DNA of 64,000 nt. It comes from Oligoflexus sp. (GTDB lineage: Bacteria > Bdellovibrionota_B > Oligoflexia > Oligoflexales > Oligoflexaceae). The notes beneath the pieces are model-generated. The model was not told the origin of the DNA. It ran no database searches and worked only from the letters and a program-made list of their open reading frames with translations. Shown in pieces: positions 18,902-28,335 of the stretch (position 1 is its first letter; every line of letters begins with the position of its first letter). The DNA lies in the NCBI RefSeq assembly GCF_035712445.1, contig NZ_DASTAT010000061.1, forward strand, positions 1 through 64,000. Direction: 5' to 3'. The translations under genes and the position numbers were made by a program.

Positions 18902-19597
18902 TCAGAACTGAAAGGACATGCGCAGACCAGCATAGGTCGTATAAAGTGATTCCGCATAGGCCGCATCCGTCTCGACGCTGACGTTGCGAATCTTATACCC
19001 AAACGTCAAGTCGAGCAGTTTCGACGTGAGTTTGATGCTGCCGCCCAGATCGATATCGAGCCTTTGCTTGATACTGATCTCCTGATCTATGGCATTTTTC
19101 ATGGTTGGCAGCGTGGCCGTCATCAGATCGAGGTAGACGGAACCACCCCGCCCCACTCCCCAAAGGACGCCGGTATTAAGGCCCATGCCTGAGCCTGCCG
19201 CATCCACGAGTTCGGTGCCTTCCTTATTCGCCGTCATCTCCAGCCGGGTGAAGAGGGCGCCCAAATAAAAAAATCCCATATGGTAGCGCACGCGAGTATC
19301 CTGCCAGTTCATATCCACTTTGCTACTGTTCAGTTGGAAATTGGTCGTGTCCCGATCAAAGTGCAAAAGGAAGGCGAGATTGGAGTTGCTTCCGGCATAC
19401 CCTCCCAGTCCATAACGGAGAGCGGTCCCGGTATCATTGCTGCCAACCAGCTTGCTTTTGGAAGTGGTAAAGGCATACTGAACATCAAAGAGAAAATCGG
19501 ACTGCGGTCCGCGCCCGGATCCTTGCGCCATGGCAGTTCCGGCTCCTCCCAAAAGGATGAGGCAGGTGGCCCGGCAGAACTGGATCCAAGGTTTCAC
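18902..19597 (-). CDS. Predicted outer-membrane beta-barrel protein
   Basis: 231 residues. GTG start supported by CAGGAGACTGC. A signal peptide (to AMAQ) is followed by alternating amphipathic strands (FLFDVQYAFTTSKSK, LAFLLHFDRDTTNFQL, TRVRYHMGFFYLGALF) and the protein ends in Phe (GLRMSFQF), the usual signal for barrel insertion by Bam. Strand count suggests an 8-10-stranded barrel. No family recognised; it may be a small porin or a structural surface protein. Confidence 0.72.
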   Translation of the reverse strand: MKPWIQFCRATCLILLGGAGTAMAQGSGRGPQSDFLFDVQYAFTTSKSKLVGSNDTGTALRYGLGGYAGSNSNLAFLLHFDRDTTNFQLNSSKVDMNWQDTRVRYHMGFFYLGALFTRLEMTANKEGTELVDAAGSGMGLNTGVLWGVGRGGSVYLDLMTATLPTMKNAIDQEISIKQRLDIDLGGSIKLTSKLLDLTFGYKIRNVSVETDAAYAESLYTTYAGLRMSFQF

Positions 19598-19729
19598 GCA
19601 GTCTCCTGTATTGGCGAACGTTTCACGTATTCTGCTGTTTGTCCTGTTTCAGCTTTCCCTTCCCTTTATCGGCAGCTGAAGCTAAGGATTGAGGAAAGGC
19701 ATAGCACCCTTGAATGGACGAGTGGACAC

Positions 19730-20875
19730 ATGACAAAAATCCTGATGGTGGGCCATCGGCAGGGACTGGTGGAAGCCGCCAAGAGCCAGGCTCTGGATTT
19801 TCTTTTATGGAATGACAAGGAACTGAAGAACCCGCTTCCCGCACGGCATCTTGTCAAACTGCCTTGGCCGCGGAATCCGCGCGACTGGCGCCATGTGAAG
19901 CCGAAGATTCTCGCTCTCGGTCCCTTCAACGCCATCATAGCCGGATCCGAGCGGGCCATCCCCCTGGTTGCAGCTCTGAGGCGCGCCACGGGCCTGACCC
20001 GGATGGCCCCGATCAATCTGCTGCGCTGCCACGACAAGCTCCTGATGAAAAACAGGCTCCAGAGCGAGGACATTCCTTTGAATCCCTACCTTTGGGGCCA
20101 GGGCTTGAGCGCCGATCACATCTGGGAAACGCTGGGCCCGCGCATCGTCTGCAAGGACCGCTCCGAGTCCGGCGGTCGATCCATCCAGATCTATCAGCAA
20201 AAGACCGAGCTTTTACGGGAACTCCAAAAACGTCAAAGGCTCTTCGAGGCCTTCAATCCCCATCCCGAGTTCAGCGTCGAAAGTTTTGTGGAGAACGGCC
20301 GCATCGTCTTCACCAATATCACTCAATATTACCTGCGGCAGCACATCAATATCCTGCCCGCCTTGCTGCCCATGGCCGCGCAGGCGAAGATCCTGGATCT
20401 GAATGCGCGCGTGCTCGGCATCATGGGCGTCACACGCGGCATGACCCATGTGGAAATCTACCTGGGCCCCGATGGTCCCGTATTCGGTGAAATCGCGGTG
20501 CGTCCGCCGGGTGGTTACATCATGGAGCTTTTGCAGCTCGCCTATGGTTTTCCCGCCTGGGAATCGTTCCTGCAGCTCGAACTCGGCCGTGCCGTCAGCT
20601 TCCCGCAAAGCGCCCAACGCATGGCGGCCGTGCATGTGCTGCATCCGGGGCAAGGCATTATTCAAGCCATCAAAGGCTGGCCCGCGGTAAAAAATCATCC
20701 GTCCGTGCATCGAGCGAAACTCAAGGTCGCCGTGGGCGATCGCCTGAAGACACGGGCCGCTGTCGGTGAGGATGTCGGTTACGTTCTGCAAACGGCAGAG
20801 AATTGGGACGGGCTGATTCCGGCCGTCGAGGATATTCGAAGGCTTCTGCAATGGACCATGGAAAAAACGGGCTGA
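19730..20875 (+). CDS. ATP-grasp domain ligase
   Basis: 381 residues. The ATP-grasp fold is supported by the nucleotide loop VCKDRSESGGRSI (~145) and the metal-binding strand FGEIAVRPPGGYIMEL (~265), which matches the E-x-N/V-x-R-x-GG pattern of carboxylate-amine ligases. The N-terminal part (ILMVGHRQGLVEAAKSQ) is a preATP-grasp Rossmann-like domain. Such enzymes join a carboxylate to an amine or thiol through an acyl phosphate; substrates here are unknown. The ATG at 19730 begins MTKILMVG; the upstream frame reads as non-coding. The gene converges with the LRR protease gene, leaving three bases between stops. Confidence 0.83.
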   Translation: MTKILMVGHRQGLVEAAKSQALDFLLWNDKELKNPLPARHLVKLPWPRNPRDWRHVKPKILALGPFNAIIAGSERAIPLVAALRRATGLTRMAPINLLRCHDKLLMKNRLQSEDIPLNPYLWGQGLSADHIWETLGPRIVCKDRSESGGRSIQIYQQKTELLRELQKRQRLFEAFNPHPEFSVESFVENGRIVFTNITQYYLRQHINILPALLPMAAQAKILDLNARVLGIMGVTRGMTHVEIYLGPDGPVFGEIAVRPPGGYIMELLQLAYGFPAWESFLQLELGRAVSFPQSAQRMAAVHVLHPGQGIIQAIKGWPAVKNHPSVHRAKLKVAVGDRLKTRAAVGEDVGYVLQTAENWDGLIPAVEDIRRLLQWTMEKTG

Positions 20876-20878
20876 ATG

Positions 20879-23167
20879 TCAGGAGGCAGGTTTTTCAAGA
20901 ACGCACTGGCCAAGGGGAAGCGGGCAGGTCTTCGGAAGATCAGGATTGCCGATCGCGGAAACCCAGAGGCCAGGAATCGCGGAAAGAGCGCTGATATCGG
21001 TCAATTTATTGGAATCCAGAATTAATTTCTGAAGCTTCGGCAGGCCGGCGAGCGCATCGACCGTGGTCAGTTTATTGCTGCTCAGATTCAGAAAGCGCAG
21101 CTCATGCAGAGCCAGAAGCGGCGTCACATCCCGAAAGTTCTGGTGATCCAACACCAGCTCCTCCAGCTGCGTCAACGGCATCAGGGGACTCAGATCCGAC
21201 ATCCATGGGGCCGCTTTCAGGCCGGAAAATTCAAGTTTTTTTTTAGCCTGAAGCGCCGTATCAGCAGCCGCGCAATCAGCTTCGGCCAAAGTCTTCTGTC
21301 CGACTTCACGCAGAAGGAGGATCACGGTCTTGTGAGCTTCCCAAAGCGCCCGATCTTCATCACTCAGATTCTTTGCGAATTCACAGTAAGCGGTGAAGGT
21401 CGGCTGAGGATCAGGATTATAAAGACATTGCGCACCCTCGGGACAGGCCTTGATTTTCTGCGGATTGGCCAGCGCCTTCAGAGTCTTCAGTTCCTTCAAA
21501 TCCGCAACCGATGAAAAATCCTCGATCTGATTCTGCGAAAGATCCAGCATCTGCACCTGAGGCAGCTTGGACAGAACGCCGATATCCTGGATGTTGTTAT
21601 TGCGAAGGTCCAGACTGCGAAGGCTGGTGGCCTCAGCAAGAGCGGCAATATCCGTGAGTCCTGCATTGGCGACGATCAAGGTATGAAGGCGTGGCAGGCT
21701 GGAGAATTTCACCTGCTCCAGCTTGATGCTGTCGTTGGCGCTGATATCAAGGACCTCAAGCTGGCTCAGGCTTTCCCAGGGCACCTGGGTCAGATCAAGG
21801 TTTCCCGCATTCGACCCAAGGTTCAGCACCCGCATTTTTTTCAGGCGGCCCAGGAAGCTCAAATCGTAGGGAATCCGCGCCTTGCTCGCAAAATCATAGT
21901 TATTGCCGAGCGTGAGTTCTTCCAAATCCTCAAGCTGGCCCAAGGCTGTGACATCGCCGAGGCGATTGCCGACCAGCTCAAGCTTCTGCAGTTTTTTAAG
22001 GCCCATCAAAGGCCGCAGGTCTGTAAGCTGCCGATCCTTGAGCGCGAGGTTACTGATATCAAAACTCACGCCGGTATATTTGAACGACGTCCAAAGAGCC
22101 ATCTGCGCCGCGGCGCGTTTGGGATCCGTCACGACCTGATCCAATTCGAGGATCTCGCGTTTGCCTTCTTCACCGAAGCTCGACATCATGGCTTCGGCTG
22201 TCACCCACAAGGAATCTTCAGGATTGTTATAGGCCAGCATGCGCGCAAGGTCAGGGTTCGCACCCAAGCTCTCTGGACGATCGACGGGCAAAAGGCCGGC
22301 GCCTTGGGGATTATTTTTTTCATCGAAAGAAAGGCTGACGCCCGACGAGGACTGCAGCCAATCCACATAAGCCCCGGCGAAGGTATAAATGGATTCACCC
22401 GATTCACAGATCCGCGCCGAATCCCAGACCGCCGAACTGTTCAGAGCAAGGTTTTTGCCGTTCAAATCACCCAGCACGTACCAGCGGCCGTTCACCTGGG
22501 CAAAGGCCGATCCCCCGGAGTCCCCACTGCAGGTTCCAAAAAGCGGCTTGGGACCGATGACCATCAGCTGCTGAAAATGCGCGACGTTCACAAAGCGGCG
22601 CAGATAGGTCTGAACCTGAAGCCTCTGTCCGGAGCAGCCGGCCTCGCTTGCAGGGCAATCCGTTTTGGTGCGGCCAAAGCCCGACAGAAGCACGGCATCG
22701 GTCTTGCCGATGACCGGCTTCAGCTGATCCGCCGAACGCAAGATTTCCGCAGGTTCGTAGCCAGCGGGCGCGACCCCATCGAGCTTGACCCAGGCGATAT
22801 CGAAGTTCGGATAATATCGGGAACCATCTTTCGGGCGATAGGCTTCAAAGGCAAGGACGGGAACGGTCACCGCCTGCGGATCGTCTTCACCCTGACCGAA
22901 GAGCACGACGAACTGCTTCCCTGATTTCAAGCCGTCTATGCAGTGCGCCGCCGTCAGCACGAGATTGGGCGCAATCAGGGTACCGCTGCAAAACGAGTCA
23001 ATCCCACTGCGATTCACCTTGGACAGGGAAACCGTGGAGCGAAAAGCCGGACTATTTTCGGGCACGACCTGACCGCCTACCATGTCCACATGGGAGCTTG
23101 AGGGGCTCGCGCCGCCACAGGACAGCATAAGGAGGATAAGACCGAAAAAAGCCATGGTTTTCAGCAT
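20879..23167 (-). CDS. Trypsin-like protease fused to leucine-rich repeats, lipoprotein
   Basis: 762 residues. Lipoprotein signal peptide with lipobox MLSC at residue ~17. The S1 protease domain starts at VVGGQVV-like MVGGQVVPE (~30), with His in LTAAHC, Asp in NFDIAWVKL and Ser in GDSGGSAF, ending ~280. A first leucine-rich-repeat block covers ~380-570 (repeats such as LEELTLGNNYDF, LEVLDISAND, LRSLDLRNNNIQDI). A cysteine-containing spacer follows, then a second LRR block ~685-745 (LRFLNLSSNKLTTVDAL). The repeats resemble the bacterial internalin/22-residue type. A surface protease whose repeats probably choose its target. The combination is unusual. Confidence 0.85.
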   Translation of the reverse strand: MLKTMAFFGLILLMLSCGGASPSSSHVDMVGGQVVPENSPAFRSTVSLSKVNRSGIDSFCSGTLIAPNLVLTAAHCIDGLKSGKQFVVLFGQGEDDPQAVTVPVLAFEAYRPKDGSRYYPNFDIAWVKLDGVAPAGYEPAEILRSADQLKPVIGKTDAVLLSGFGRTKTDCPASEAGCSGQRLQVQTYLRRFVNVAHFQQLMVIGPKPLFGTCSGDSGGSAFAQVNGRWYVLGDLNGKNLALNSSAVWDSARICESGESIYTFAGAYVDWLQSSSGVSLSFDEKNNPQGAGLLPVDRPESLGANPDLARMLAYNNPEDSLWVTAEAMMSSFGEEGKREILELDQVVTDPKRAAAQMALWTSFKYTGVSFDISNLALKDRQLTDLRPLMGLKKLQKLELVGNRLGDVTALGQLEDLEELTLGNNYDFASKARIPYDLSFLGRLKKMRVLNLGSNAGNLDLTQVPWESLSQLEVLDISANDSIKLEQVKFSSLPRLHTLIVANAGLTDIAALAEATSLRSLDLRNNNIQDIGVLSKLPQVQMLDLSQNQIEDFSSVADLKELKTLKALANPQKIKACPEGAQCLYNPDPQPTFTAYCEFAKNLSDEDRALWEAHKTVILLLREVGQKTLAEADCAAADTALQAKKKLEFSGLKAAPWMSDLSPLMPLTQLEELVLDHQNFRDVTPLLALHELRFLNLSSNKLTTVDALAGLPKLQKLILDSNKLTDISALSAIPGLWVSAIGNPDLPKTCPLPLGQCVLEKPAS

Positions 23168-23306
23168 GCAAGGGTCCTTCGTGAGCGAACTTTAGTTAAA
23201 TTGACATCGTCGATTATGAGGAAATCCCAGCACCCGTTCGCTACCAGAGACAGGGGAAGGGCGCAAGTGTAGATTTACTAAGATGGAAAAGGCTTTGCGG
23301 CCCCGT

Positions 23307-24638
23307 TCATGCTGCGTGCTTTGTCTGAGAAGGCGCCTCGGTGAGAGGAATCGAGATGAGATAACAGGTATCAGGGCTATAAGGATCGAGCGTCATCTGG
23401 CCCCCGATATTATCCAGAAAGTCGAGACTGAGACGCAGGTTGACATCCCATGCGCTGCGTTGAGACGTCTGCTCCTGGATAGCCCGACGCTCCTGATAGG
23501 AAAGACTGGGACCGCTGTCCAGAACACGAATCTGCATCTGCCGTCCATAGATGCGGAGCTGCAGGCGAACCCAGGCAGGTTCCTGCCCGGCTGCGGCCTC
23601 GACTCCCTTGTTCACGAGGGAGACGAGAGCGAAGAGCGCCGCCGCCACTGGTACATGCAGCCTGACCTGCGGTTGATCCGCGGTGAAATCGAGGCTGACG
23701 CCGCGGGCTATGGCCTTCTCACGGGTGAGCTCATTGAGGTGATTTAAAAAATCGACGGCGCGCAGCGAAACCACATCCTGTCCGCCGTGCGTCTGGCTGA
23801 AAAGGAGCAGGCTTTCTGTCAGGCGTTCCAGTTCCGTCAGCGCCTGGTAAAGGCTCTGCATGATCTGCGGCCCCCGATTATGCAGGGTATCATTCGCATT
23901 CCACTGCAGCACTTCGTCCATTTTTTTCTGCATGCCGCTGATCGGTCCCTGCATGTTGCGGCTGATATCGCGGGCCATATCACCGAGCAGACTGAGACTC
24001 GCGCGATGCAGGCTCAGAGCCGTGGCTGTTTTATTCGCGCTATCCGCCCTCTGCCGACTGACTTCCACCGAAGTCATGATCGCAAAGGACGCGATGAAGC
24101 CTGACCCCAGAGTTCCAAGGATGATGGTGACGGACAGATCGAAATTCAAGCCCGCCATCAGCACAAAACCAAAATCCCGCGTGAACCAGATCACGAGCAT
24201 GGACTCGATGAAAATGGAGGTCACCGCCAGCATCCCGAGCCAACGCCCGCAGAGCAGGATGGAGGCGAAGGAGAGAAGAGGATACCAGGCATGGATGGGG
24301 GAGAAGGCTGACTTCACGAAAAAAATCAGATAGGTCGAGAAGCAGCTGGCGATCATGGTCATATAAAGTGCGGCCACCCATTCCGGGCGCTTGGCGCGCC
24401 GCACGGTCAGATAACCCAGAAGACTGATGATAGCGATGGGCACCTCAAGGCCGACGACTTCGTCATAGCGTTTGAAATAGATGGCACTCATGCCATTGAC
24501 GATGGCGAGGACGAGACCGATCAAACAGATATGATTCACGGCCCTTTGGCGAAACGCATCCAGTGAGCTGGGTCCGCGGCGGTCCCGCTTCACCCGGCGA
24601 TCAAAGATGCGAATCAATGTCAGAAAAAACCACTGCAT
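23307..24638 (-). CDS. Membrane pseudo-histidine kinase (ATPase half of a split pair)
   Basis: 443 residues. About six membrane helices (~38-190) are followed by a dimerisation helix where the phosphate-accepting His is replaced by Arg227 (GDMARDISRNMQGP), and an ATPase-like domain. That domain keeps an N-box Asn (SLVNKGVEAA) and a G1-like DSG (RVLDSGPSL), but lacks the glycine-rich G2 box (SAWDVNLRLSLDFL). It lies six bases downstream of 24645-25484, which supplies a His-bearing helix but no ATPase. Together they repeat the layout of the fused protein at 8958-11270. The pair may form a hetero-oligomer in which one chain carries the His and the other binds nucleotide. Confidence 0.75.
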   Translation of the reverse strand: MQWFFLTLIRIFDRRVKRDRRGPSSLDAFRQRAVNHICLIGLVLAIVNGMSAIYFKRYDEVVGLEVPIAIISLLGYLTVRRAKRPEWVAALYMTMIASCFSTYLIFFVKSAFSPIHAWYPLLSFASILLCGRWLGMLAVTSIFIESMLVIWFTRDFGFVLMAGLNFDLSVTIILGTLGSGFIASFAIMTSVEVSRQRADSANKTATALSLHRASLSLLGDMARDISRNMQGPISGMQKKMDEVLQWNANDTLHNRGPQIMQSLYQALTELERLTESLLLFSQTHGGQDVVSLRAVDFLNHLNELTREKAIARGVSLDFTADQPQVRLHVPVAAALFALVSLVNKGVEAAAGQEPAWVRLQLRIYGRQMQIRVLDSGPSLSYQERRAIQEQTSQRSAWDVNLRLSLDFLDNIGGQMTLDPYSPDTCYLISIPLTEAPSQTKHAA

Positions 24639-24644
24639 ACGATC

Positions 24645-25484
24645 CTAACCGTGAGCACGACGTGAAATTTCGCTGAGCTTCTGCGTTTTTGCCTGCAGCT
24701 CGCGCATGACCGTCTGCACATCCTCCACTTTCGTATCGCTGCGTTTCGCCAGACCATCGAGCTGCTGCAGCTGGCTGCGAAATTGTCCCAGCTCTTCGTG
24801 CAGCTCCTGAGCAATGCTACCCATGCGTTCCCCACGTGTGGCCAGCCGCGCGGCTTCATCATCCGTCATCCGCAGGAGCACCGCACGCACTTCGGCCCGA
24901 TTTCGAATCACATCATAGGCGACCATGAGCATGAAAAAGCAGATCTGAATCACGAGGATCTGCAAGGTGATGCTCGCCAGCAGCGCATCGGCATCCTGAA
25001 AGCGGCCCACCGTATGGCCGAAGCGGGCCGCATGCTGCATGATCCCGGCAAAGAAAAGCAGGGCGAGCCCGGTATAGATCGCGGCGGCCTTGACCCCGAG
25101 CACCAGGACGGAAAAAACGATCAGAAAAGGAATCCACACCCAATAAAGGGCATGAACCGTTCCGGCCATGAGCTGCGCCCAAGCGCAGAGCGCGCTGGAG
25201 TAAAACACGTAGAGGCTGCCGCAGACCTTCAGCCAGCCGGTGCTGCGATAGAGCCAGATTAAAAGAAGCGGGATGAAGACCAACGTCAGGACAATGCCGG
25301 TCGTCTGCCACAGAGTGAAGGCGGAGGATTCAAAGAGGAAAAGGAAAGGATTGAGCAAAGATCCCAAAAGCGCGGTGCGCACCAGGGCCCGGCTGCGGTA
25401 GACGTCGATGACCCTTCGCTTCGGGTCCATTTTGGGCAAAAGCGAATCCATGAGACGATTCCAAAGTTTTTGCTGCTGCTTCAC
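24645..25484 (-). CDS. Membrane protein with His-bearing dimerisation helix (first half of split pair)
   Basis: 279 residues. Six or so membrane helices (~35-190) then a coiled dimerisation helix with RMGSIAQELHEELGQF, where His229 aligns with His244 of the fused protein at 8958-11270. The chain stops after this helix and has no ATPase domain. The membrane part also aligns by eye with module 1 of the fused protein (YWVWIPFLIVFSVLVLG and YFYWLPWIILFVSFLSG). It is the first gene of a two-gene unit with 23307-24638. Probably a receptor subunit. Start could be GTG at 25484; no competing start seen. Confidence 0.7.
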   Translation of the reverse strand: MKQQQKLWNRLMDSLLPKMDPKRRVIDVYRSRALVRTALLGSLLNPFLFLFESSAFTLWQTTGIVLTLVFIPLLLIWLYRSTGWLKVCGSLYVFYSSALCAWAQLMAGTVHALYWVWIPFLIVFSVLVLGVKAAAIYTGLALLFFAGIMQHAARFGHTVGRFQDADALLASITLQILVIQICFFMLMVAYDVIRNRAEVRAVLLRMTDDEAARLATRGERMGSIAQELHEELGQFRSQLQQLDGLAKRSDTKVEDVQTVMRELQAKTQKLSEISRRAHG

Positions 25485-25548
25485 GGCCGCTCCTCATCGT
25501 GCGAGACCTGCGAAGAAGGCATCGGAATTTCAGCAAAAAACTGGAGAG

Positions 25549-25571
25549 GTCCCGGCGGTGAATGCCGGGAC
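25549..25571 (-). terminator. Probable intrinsic terminator after zinc-ribbon gene
   Basis: An 8-bp perfect GC-rich stem (25549-25556 with 25564-25571, 7-nt loop). Read on the minus strand, a run of six T follows after a spacer of about nine bases (CTCTCCAG). The distance to the T-run is longer than usual, so termination strength is uncertain. It lies between the zinc-ribbon gene and the split kinase pair. Confidence 0.45.
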
Positions 25572-25624
25572 GAATTCTCACATCCGGTGTGGGATCACCA
25601 GAAAAAGACGAACATGGAAAGAGA

Positions 25625-25861
25625 TTAAATGATTTCCCGTCCGGCGATATATCCGGTGCTACGGGTATTGCAACCGCAGGTTCGGTTGCCAGCGGACTCG
25701 AACAGTGCACCGCAGGAGATGCAGGTGCGGATCTTGATTTTGATGGGGGAAAGATTCGCCAAACGTCTAGCGTGGTTCTTCAGCTCGATGTCCTTGACCA
25801 CCGAAGGCGGAAGACGCTTGATTTTGTTGGCTTGAAATTCCCGCTCGATTTCTTGCGTCAT
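25625..25861 (-). CDS. Small zinc-ribbon protein
   Basis: 78 residues. The C-terminal half has RTCISCGALFESAGNRTCGC, a CxxC...CxC zinc-ribbon pattern. It is like the small uncharacterised proteins with C-x2-C-x-F-x-S-x-NR-x-C that occur in many proteobacteria and phages. The N-terminal half is a charged helix. The ATG at 25861 has AAAGGGGC upstream; an ATG at 25930 would add 23 residues with no ribosome binding site. Likely a nucleic-acid-binding or regulatory protein; function unknown. The surrounding DNA is more AT-rich than its neighbours. Confidence 0.65.
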   Translation of the reverse strand: MTQEIEREFQANKIKRLPPSVVKDIELKNHARRLANLSPIKIKIRTCISCGALFESAGNRTCGCNTRSTGYIAGREII

Positions 25862-25978
25862 CAGCAAGTGCCCCTTTATACTTGAGTCACACTCAACATG
25901 CGAAGTATCGACGACACGTAAAGCCATCAAAATGTCGCAAAATTATTAAGAAATGTCAAGAAAAACAAAGAAAATACA

Positions 25979-28309
25979 ATGAATATGCAAACTGCGCCAG
26001 GTAAATTTTGCTCCGCTTCATTTTTTTCAATCGCGCTTCTGTGGCCCATGTCGTGTACGACGTCTGATTCTGCACCGGCTCAGTCCGACCTTTCCGAAAA
26101 TCATAGTGGACCGCTCAGGGACCCGACGTCACAGGCTTTTGCCAAATTGATCGATCGCGAATTGGCAGCATCATTTCCGCATTTACGACCTCATCAAGGC
26201 CAAATCGTACTGGGTCAGAATCAGTTGCAGGTCGTGGCCAGCAGCGTACCCCCGCTGAGTGGCGGTTCCATATTTTACCCAGTGCTGCGTGCTCTCTATT
26301 CCAGAACGGGGAAAACCTGGCAGCAGCAAACCTGGCTGCCTCCTCTTGAAATCAGCATCAGCACAGCAGCCGGGGAACCCTTGCCGTTCATAGGCCAGGA
26401 CCTTGAAACACATAGCGGAGTCCCGCATCTCATCTCGTTTTTCCGCGCCCAGAATCCCGCCTGGGGCACGGCTCGTTTGGATATGGAATGGCTCGACGGC
26501 GGCCCCATGATCAAAGTCTCGCTGACCCAGGACGGAGGCTCCGAGGGCCTGCGCTGGAAGCTGCGCGTGCCCGACGGTTATGGCGAGGAGCATACCATTC
26601 CCTGGGACCAGGATCGGGTCGCGGGGCTTACGATCAGTTTTTTCCCGGAAGTTTTCACCGTGCTCTCACAGACGCCTTTGACGGTGAAAACCGATGCGCG
26701 GCAGACTCTCCTGACGCCTGCACCCAGTCCGAAATTGAACAGCTCCTTTGTTCTGCTTCCCGGTCGCGAGGCGGCCCTGCAGCAGGCGGCTCTGGTGGCT
26801 CAGCTGAAACAATGCACGAAGGAATGCTGGAAGCAGCCGGCCCGCGACGAGGCCTGGCAGATTCAAATGCCCTGGCGTCGATCGATGCAAAAGTCGGACA
26901 AAAGACTTTTTCAATCCCTCTTCGTTCATGATGACAAAGGCGGCTTTGTCAGCACGCTGCCTATTTTTGAAGGCGAGCAGCTGAAATGGAATCTGCCGCT
27001 CGATCAGAACTGGGAGGTCCTTTATCCCGATACGCAGGGCATTTTAAAAAAACTCGAATTCGATAAGGGCACACGCAGCGCGAAGCTGCCGGCTTTGACT
27101 CTCGGCTCCGTTCAGATTGATCTGAAACCCGGACGTCCGGGCTTTGTGGAAATTCGCGATGCCGTGCGAAAAAACAGTGTGACCTGGGCCCGGCATCTGG
27201 CCCATCGTCCCTATGAGCTGGTGAATGCCCACAGTTTTTTGCAGAAAAGCTGGCCGCTTCAGGCCCAGCTCCCCGGTGGTGATTACCAGCTGCAGATCCG
27301 GGATGGAATGCAGCGCCTTTGCGTGCAGCGTTTCACCGTTCTTCCCGGACGCCACCAGGCCATCACCTGCAGCGGTGAGGATCCGAAGCCGGAACTTTCC
27401 CTGCGCGCTCATCTGAGCCTCGATAACGGCACCTCCGAGGAGATGCTGCAGGCAGCCCAGTTTCAGGCGATCGGACATCTGGTGCGCCCGGGTCGGGAAT
27501 CCACGCACGGGGTCAGCGAAATTCCCATGCTGATGGCCGAGGATCCCAACCTTGGTCTGAGTCTTCGCGCATTCCCGGCCGATGAAAGCATGCGCAAAAA
27601 CTGGCTGGCGGCAAGACCCAAGGATCAGGCGGCCCTCCTGCCGGCTTTCGCCAAATTCGCCCAGGCCCAGGAGCCTCCGCTGCAGCTGGTTTTGGAATGC
27701 CCGGATATCGGCTTTCAGTTCGAGGATTATCGCTGGCTGGCCTTGACCATGGAACCTGATTTCATGGAGGTGCTCGGCTGTCAGCAGCCTGATCTGGTGG
27801 AGCCTTTGCTTCAGGTCGCTCATAAACTTCAGCAGAAAACTACGCATCCGGTGAAATTCGCCGCGGCCACTCCCTTTCGGGGATGGGATCAGGACTCGGA
27901 CTTTATCCCAGCCCTCTATGTTCCCGAGCCTACGAACCTCATCGCAGCCCTCAGGAACGGGAACTATAGCCTCGGCCTTCGCAGTGAAATCGAGCTGGCC
28001 GGCCCCCTGCCGACCTTGGGTACCGATCAAACTCAAACGCTGCTGCTCCAGATTCGCAGTTATGACCTGAAGGACCAGGCGGGTTTGATTCGCGTGTACG
28101 ATCAGTTTGGGCTTTTGGCCGAGCAGAAGATGAGCGCCATGCGCGATCACGAGCAGCGGCTTCCCATCGCCATCCGTCTGCGCCCCAGCAGTCGCTTTCT
28201 GCGCCTGGAGCTTTTGGGTCAAGGCACTCCAGCCGGTCAAGCCGATGGATTGACGCAGCCTTTCCTTCTAGCCACGAGCAACTTTTTAAGCTTGAATGGT
28301 CCCCCATAA
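25979..28309 (+). CDS. Large predicted lipoprotein of unknown function
   Basis: 776 residues. Signal peptide ending in a lipobox-like PMSC (~residue 26). The mature protein is beta-rich, without a family I recognise. A region at ~535-700 reads like a TIM-barrel or polysaccharide-deacetylase-like segment (LQLVLECPDIGFQFEDYRWLAL, FIPALYVPEPTNL), but this is weak. No clear Shine-Dalgarno is present ahead of the ATG and the leader is AT-rich. It precedes hpt by 26 bases. Possibly a surface protein. Confidence 0.7.
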   Translation: MNMQTAPGKFCSASFFSIALLWPMSCTTSDSAPAQSDLSENHSGPLRDPTSQAFAKLIDRELAASFPHLRPHQGQIVLGQNQLQVVASSVPPLSGGSIFYPVLRALYSRTGKTWQQQTWLPPLEISISTAAGEPLPFIGQDLETHSGVPHLISFFRAQNPAWGTARLDMEWLDGGPMIKVSLTQDGGSEGLRWKLRVPDGYGEEHTIPWDQDRVAGLTISFFPEVFTVLSQTPLTVKTDARQTLLTPAPSPKLNSSFVLLPGREAALQQAALVAQLKQCTKECWKQPARDEAWQIQMPWRRSMQKSDKRLFQSLFVHDDKGGFVSTLPIFEGEQLKWNLPLDQNWEVLYPDTQGILKKLEFDKGTRSAKLPALTLGSVQIDLKPGRPGFVEIRDAVRKNSVTWARHLAHRPYELVNAHSFLQKSWPLQAQLPGGDYQLQIRDGMQRLCVQRFTVLPGRHQAITCSGEDPKPELSLRAHLSLDNGTSEEMLQAAQFQAIGHLVRPGRESTHGVSEIPMLMAEDPNLGLSLRAFPADESMRKNWLAARPKDQAALLPAFAKFAQAQEPPLQLVLECPDIGFQFEDYRWLALTMEPDFMEVLGCQQPDLVEPLLQVAHKLQQKTTHPVKFAAATPFRGWDQDSDFIPALYVPEPTNLIAALRNGNYSLGLRSEIELAGPLPTLGTDQTQTLLLQIRSYDLKDQAGLIRVYDQFGLLAEQKMSAMRDHEQRLPIAIRLRPSSRFLRLELLGQGTPAGQADGLTQPFLLATSNFLSLNGPP

Positions 28310-28335
28310 GAGCAACCGTTGGGGGAAAGGCAGCT

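Noticed and set aside
21683..22924. 413-codon open frame on the plus strand inside the LRR protease gene
   Set aside because: The minus-strand gene has a signal peptide, protease triad and repeats; the plus frame shows none.
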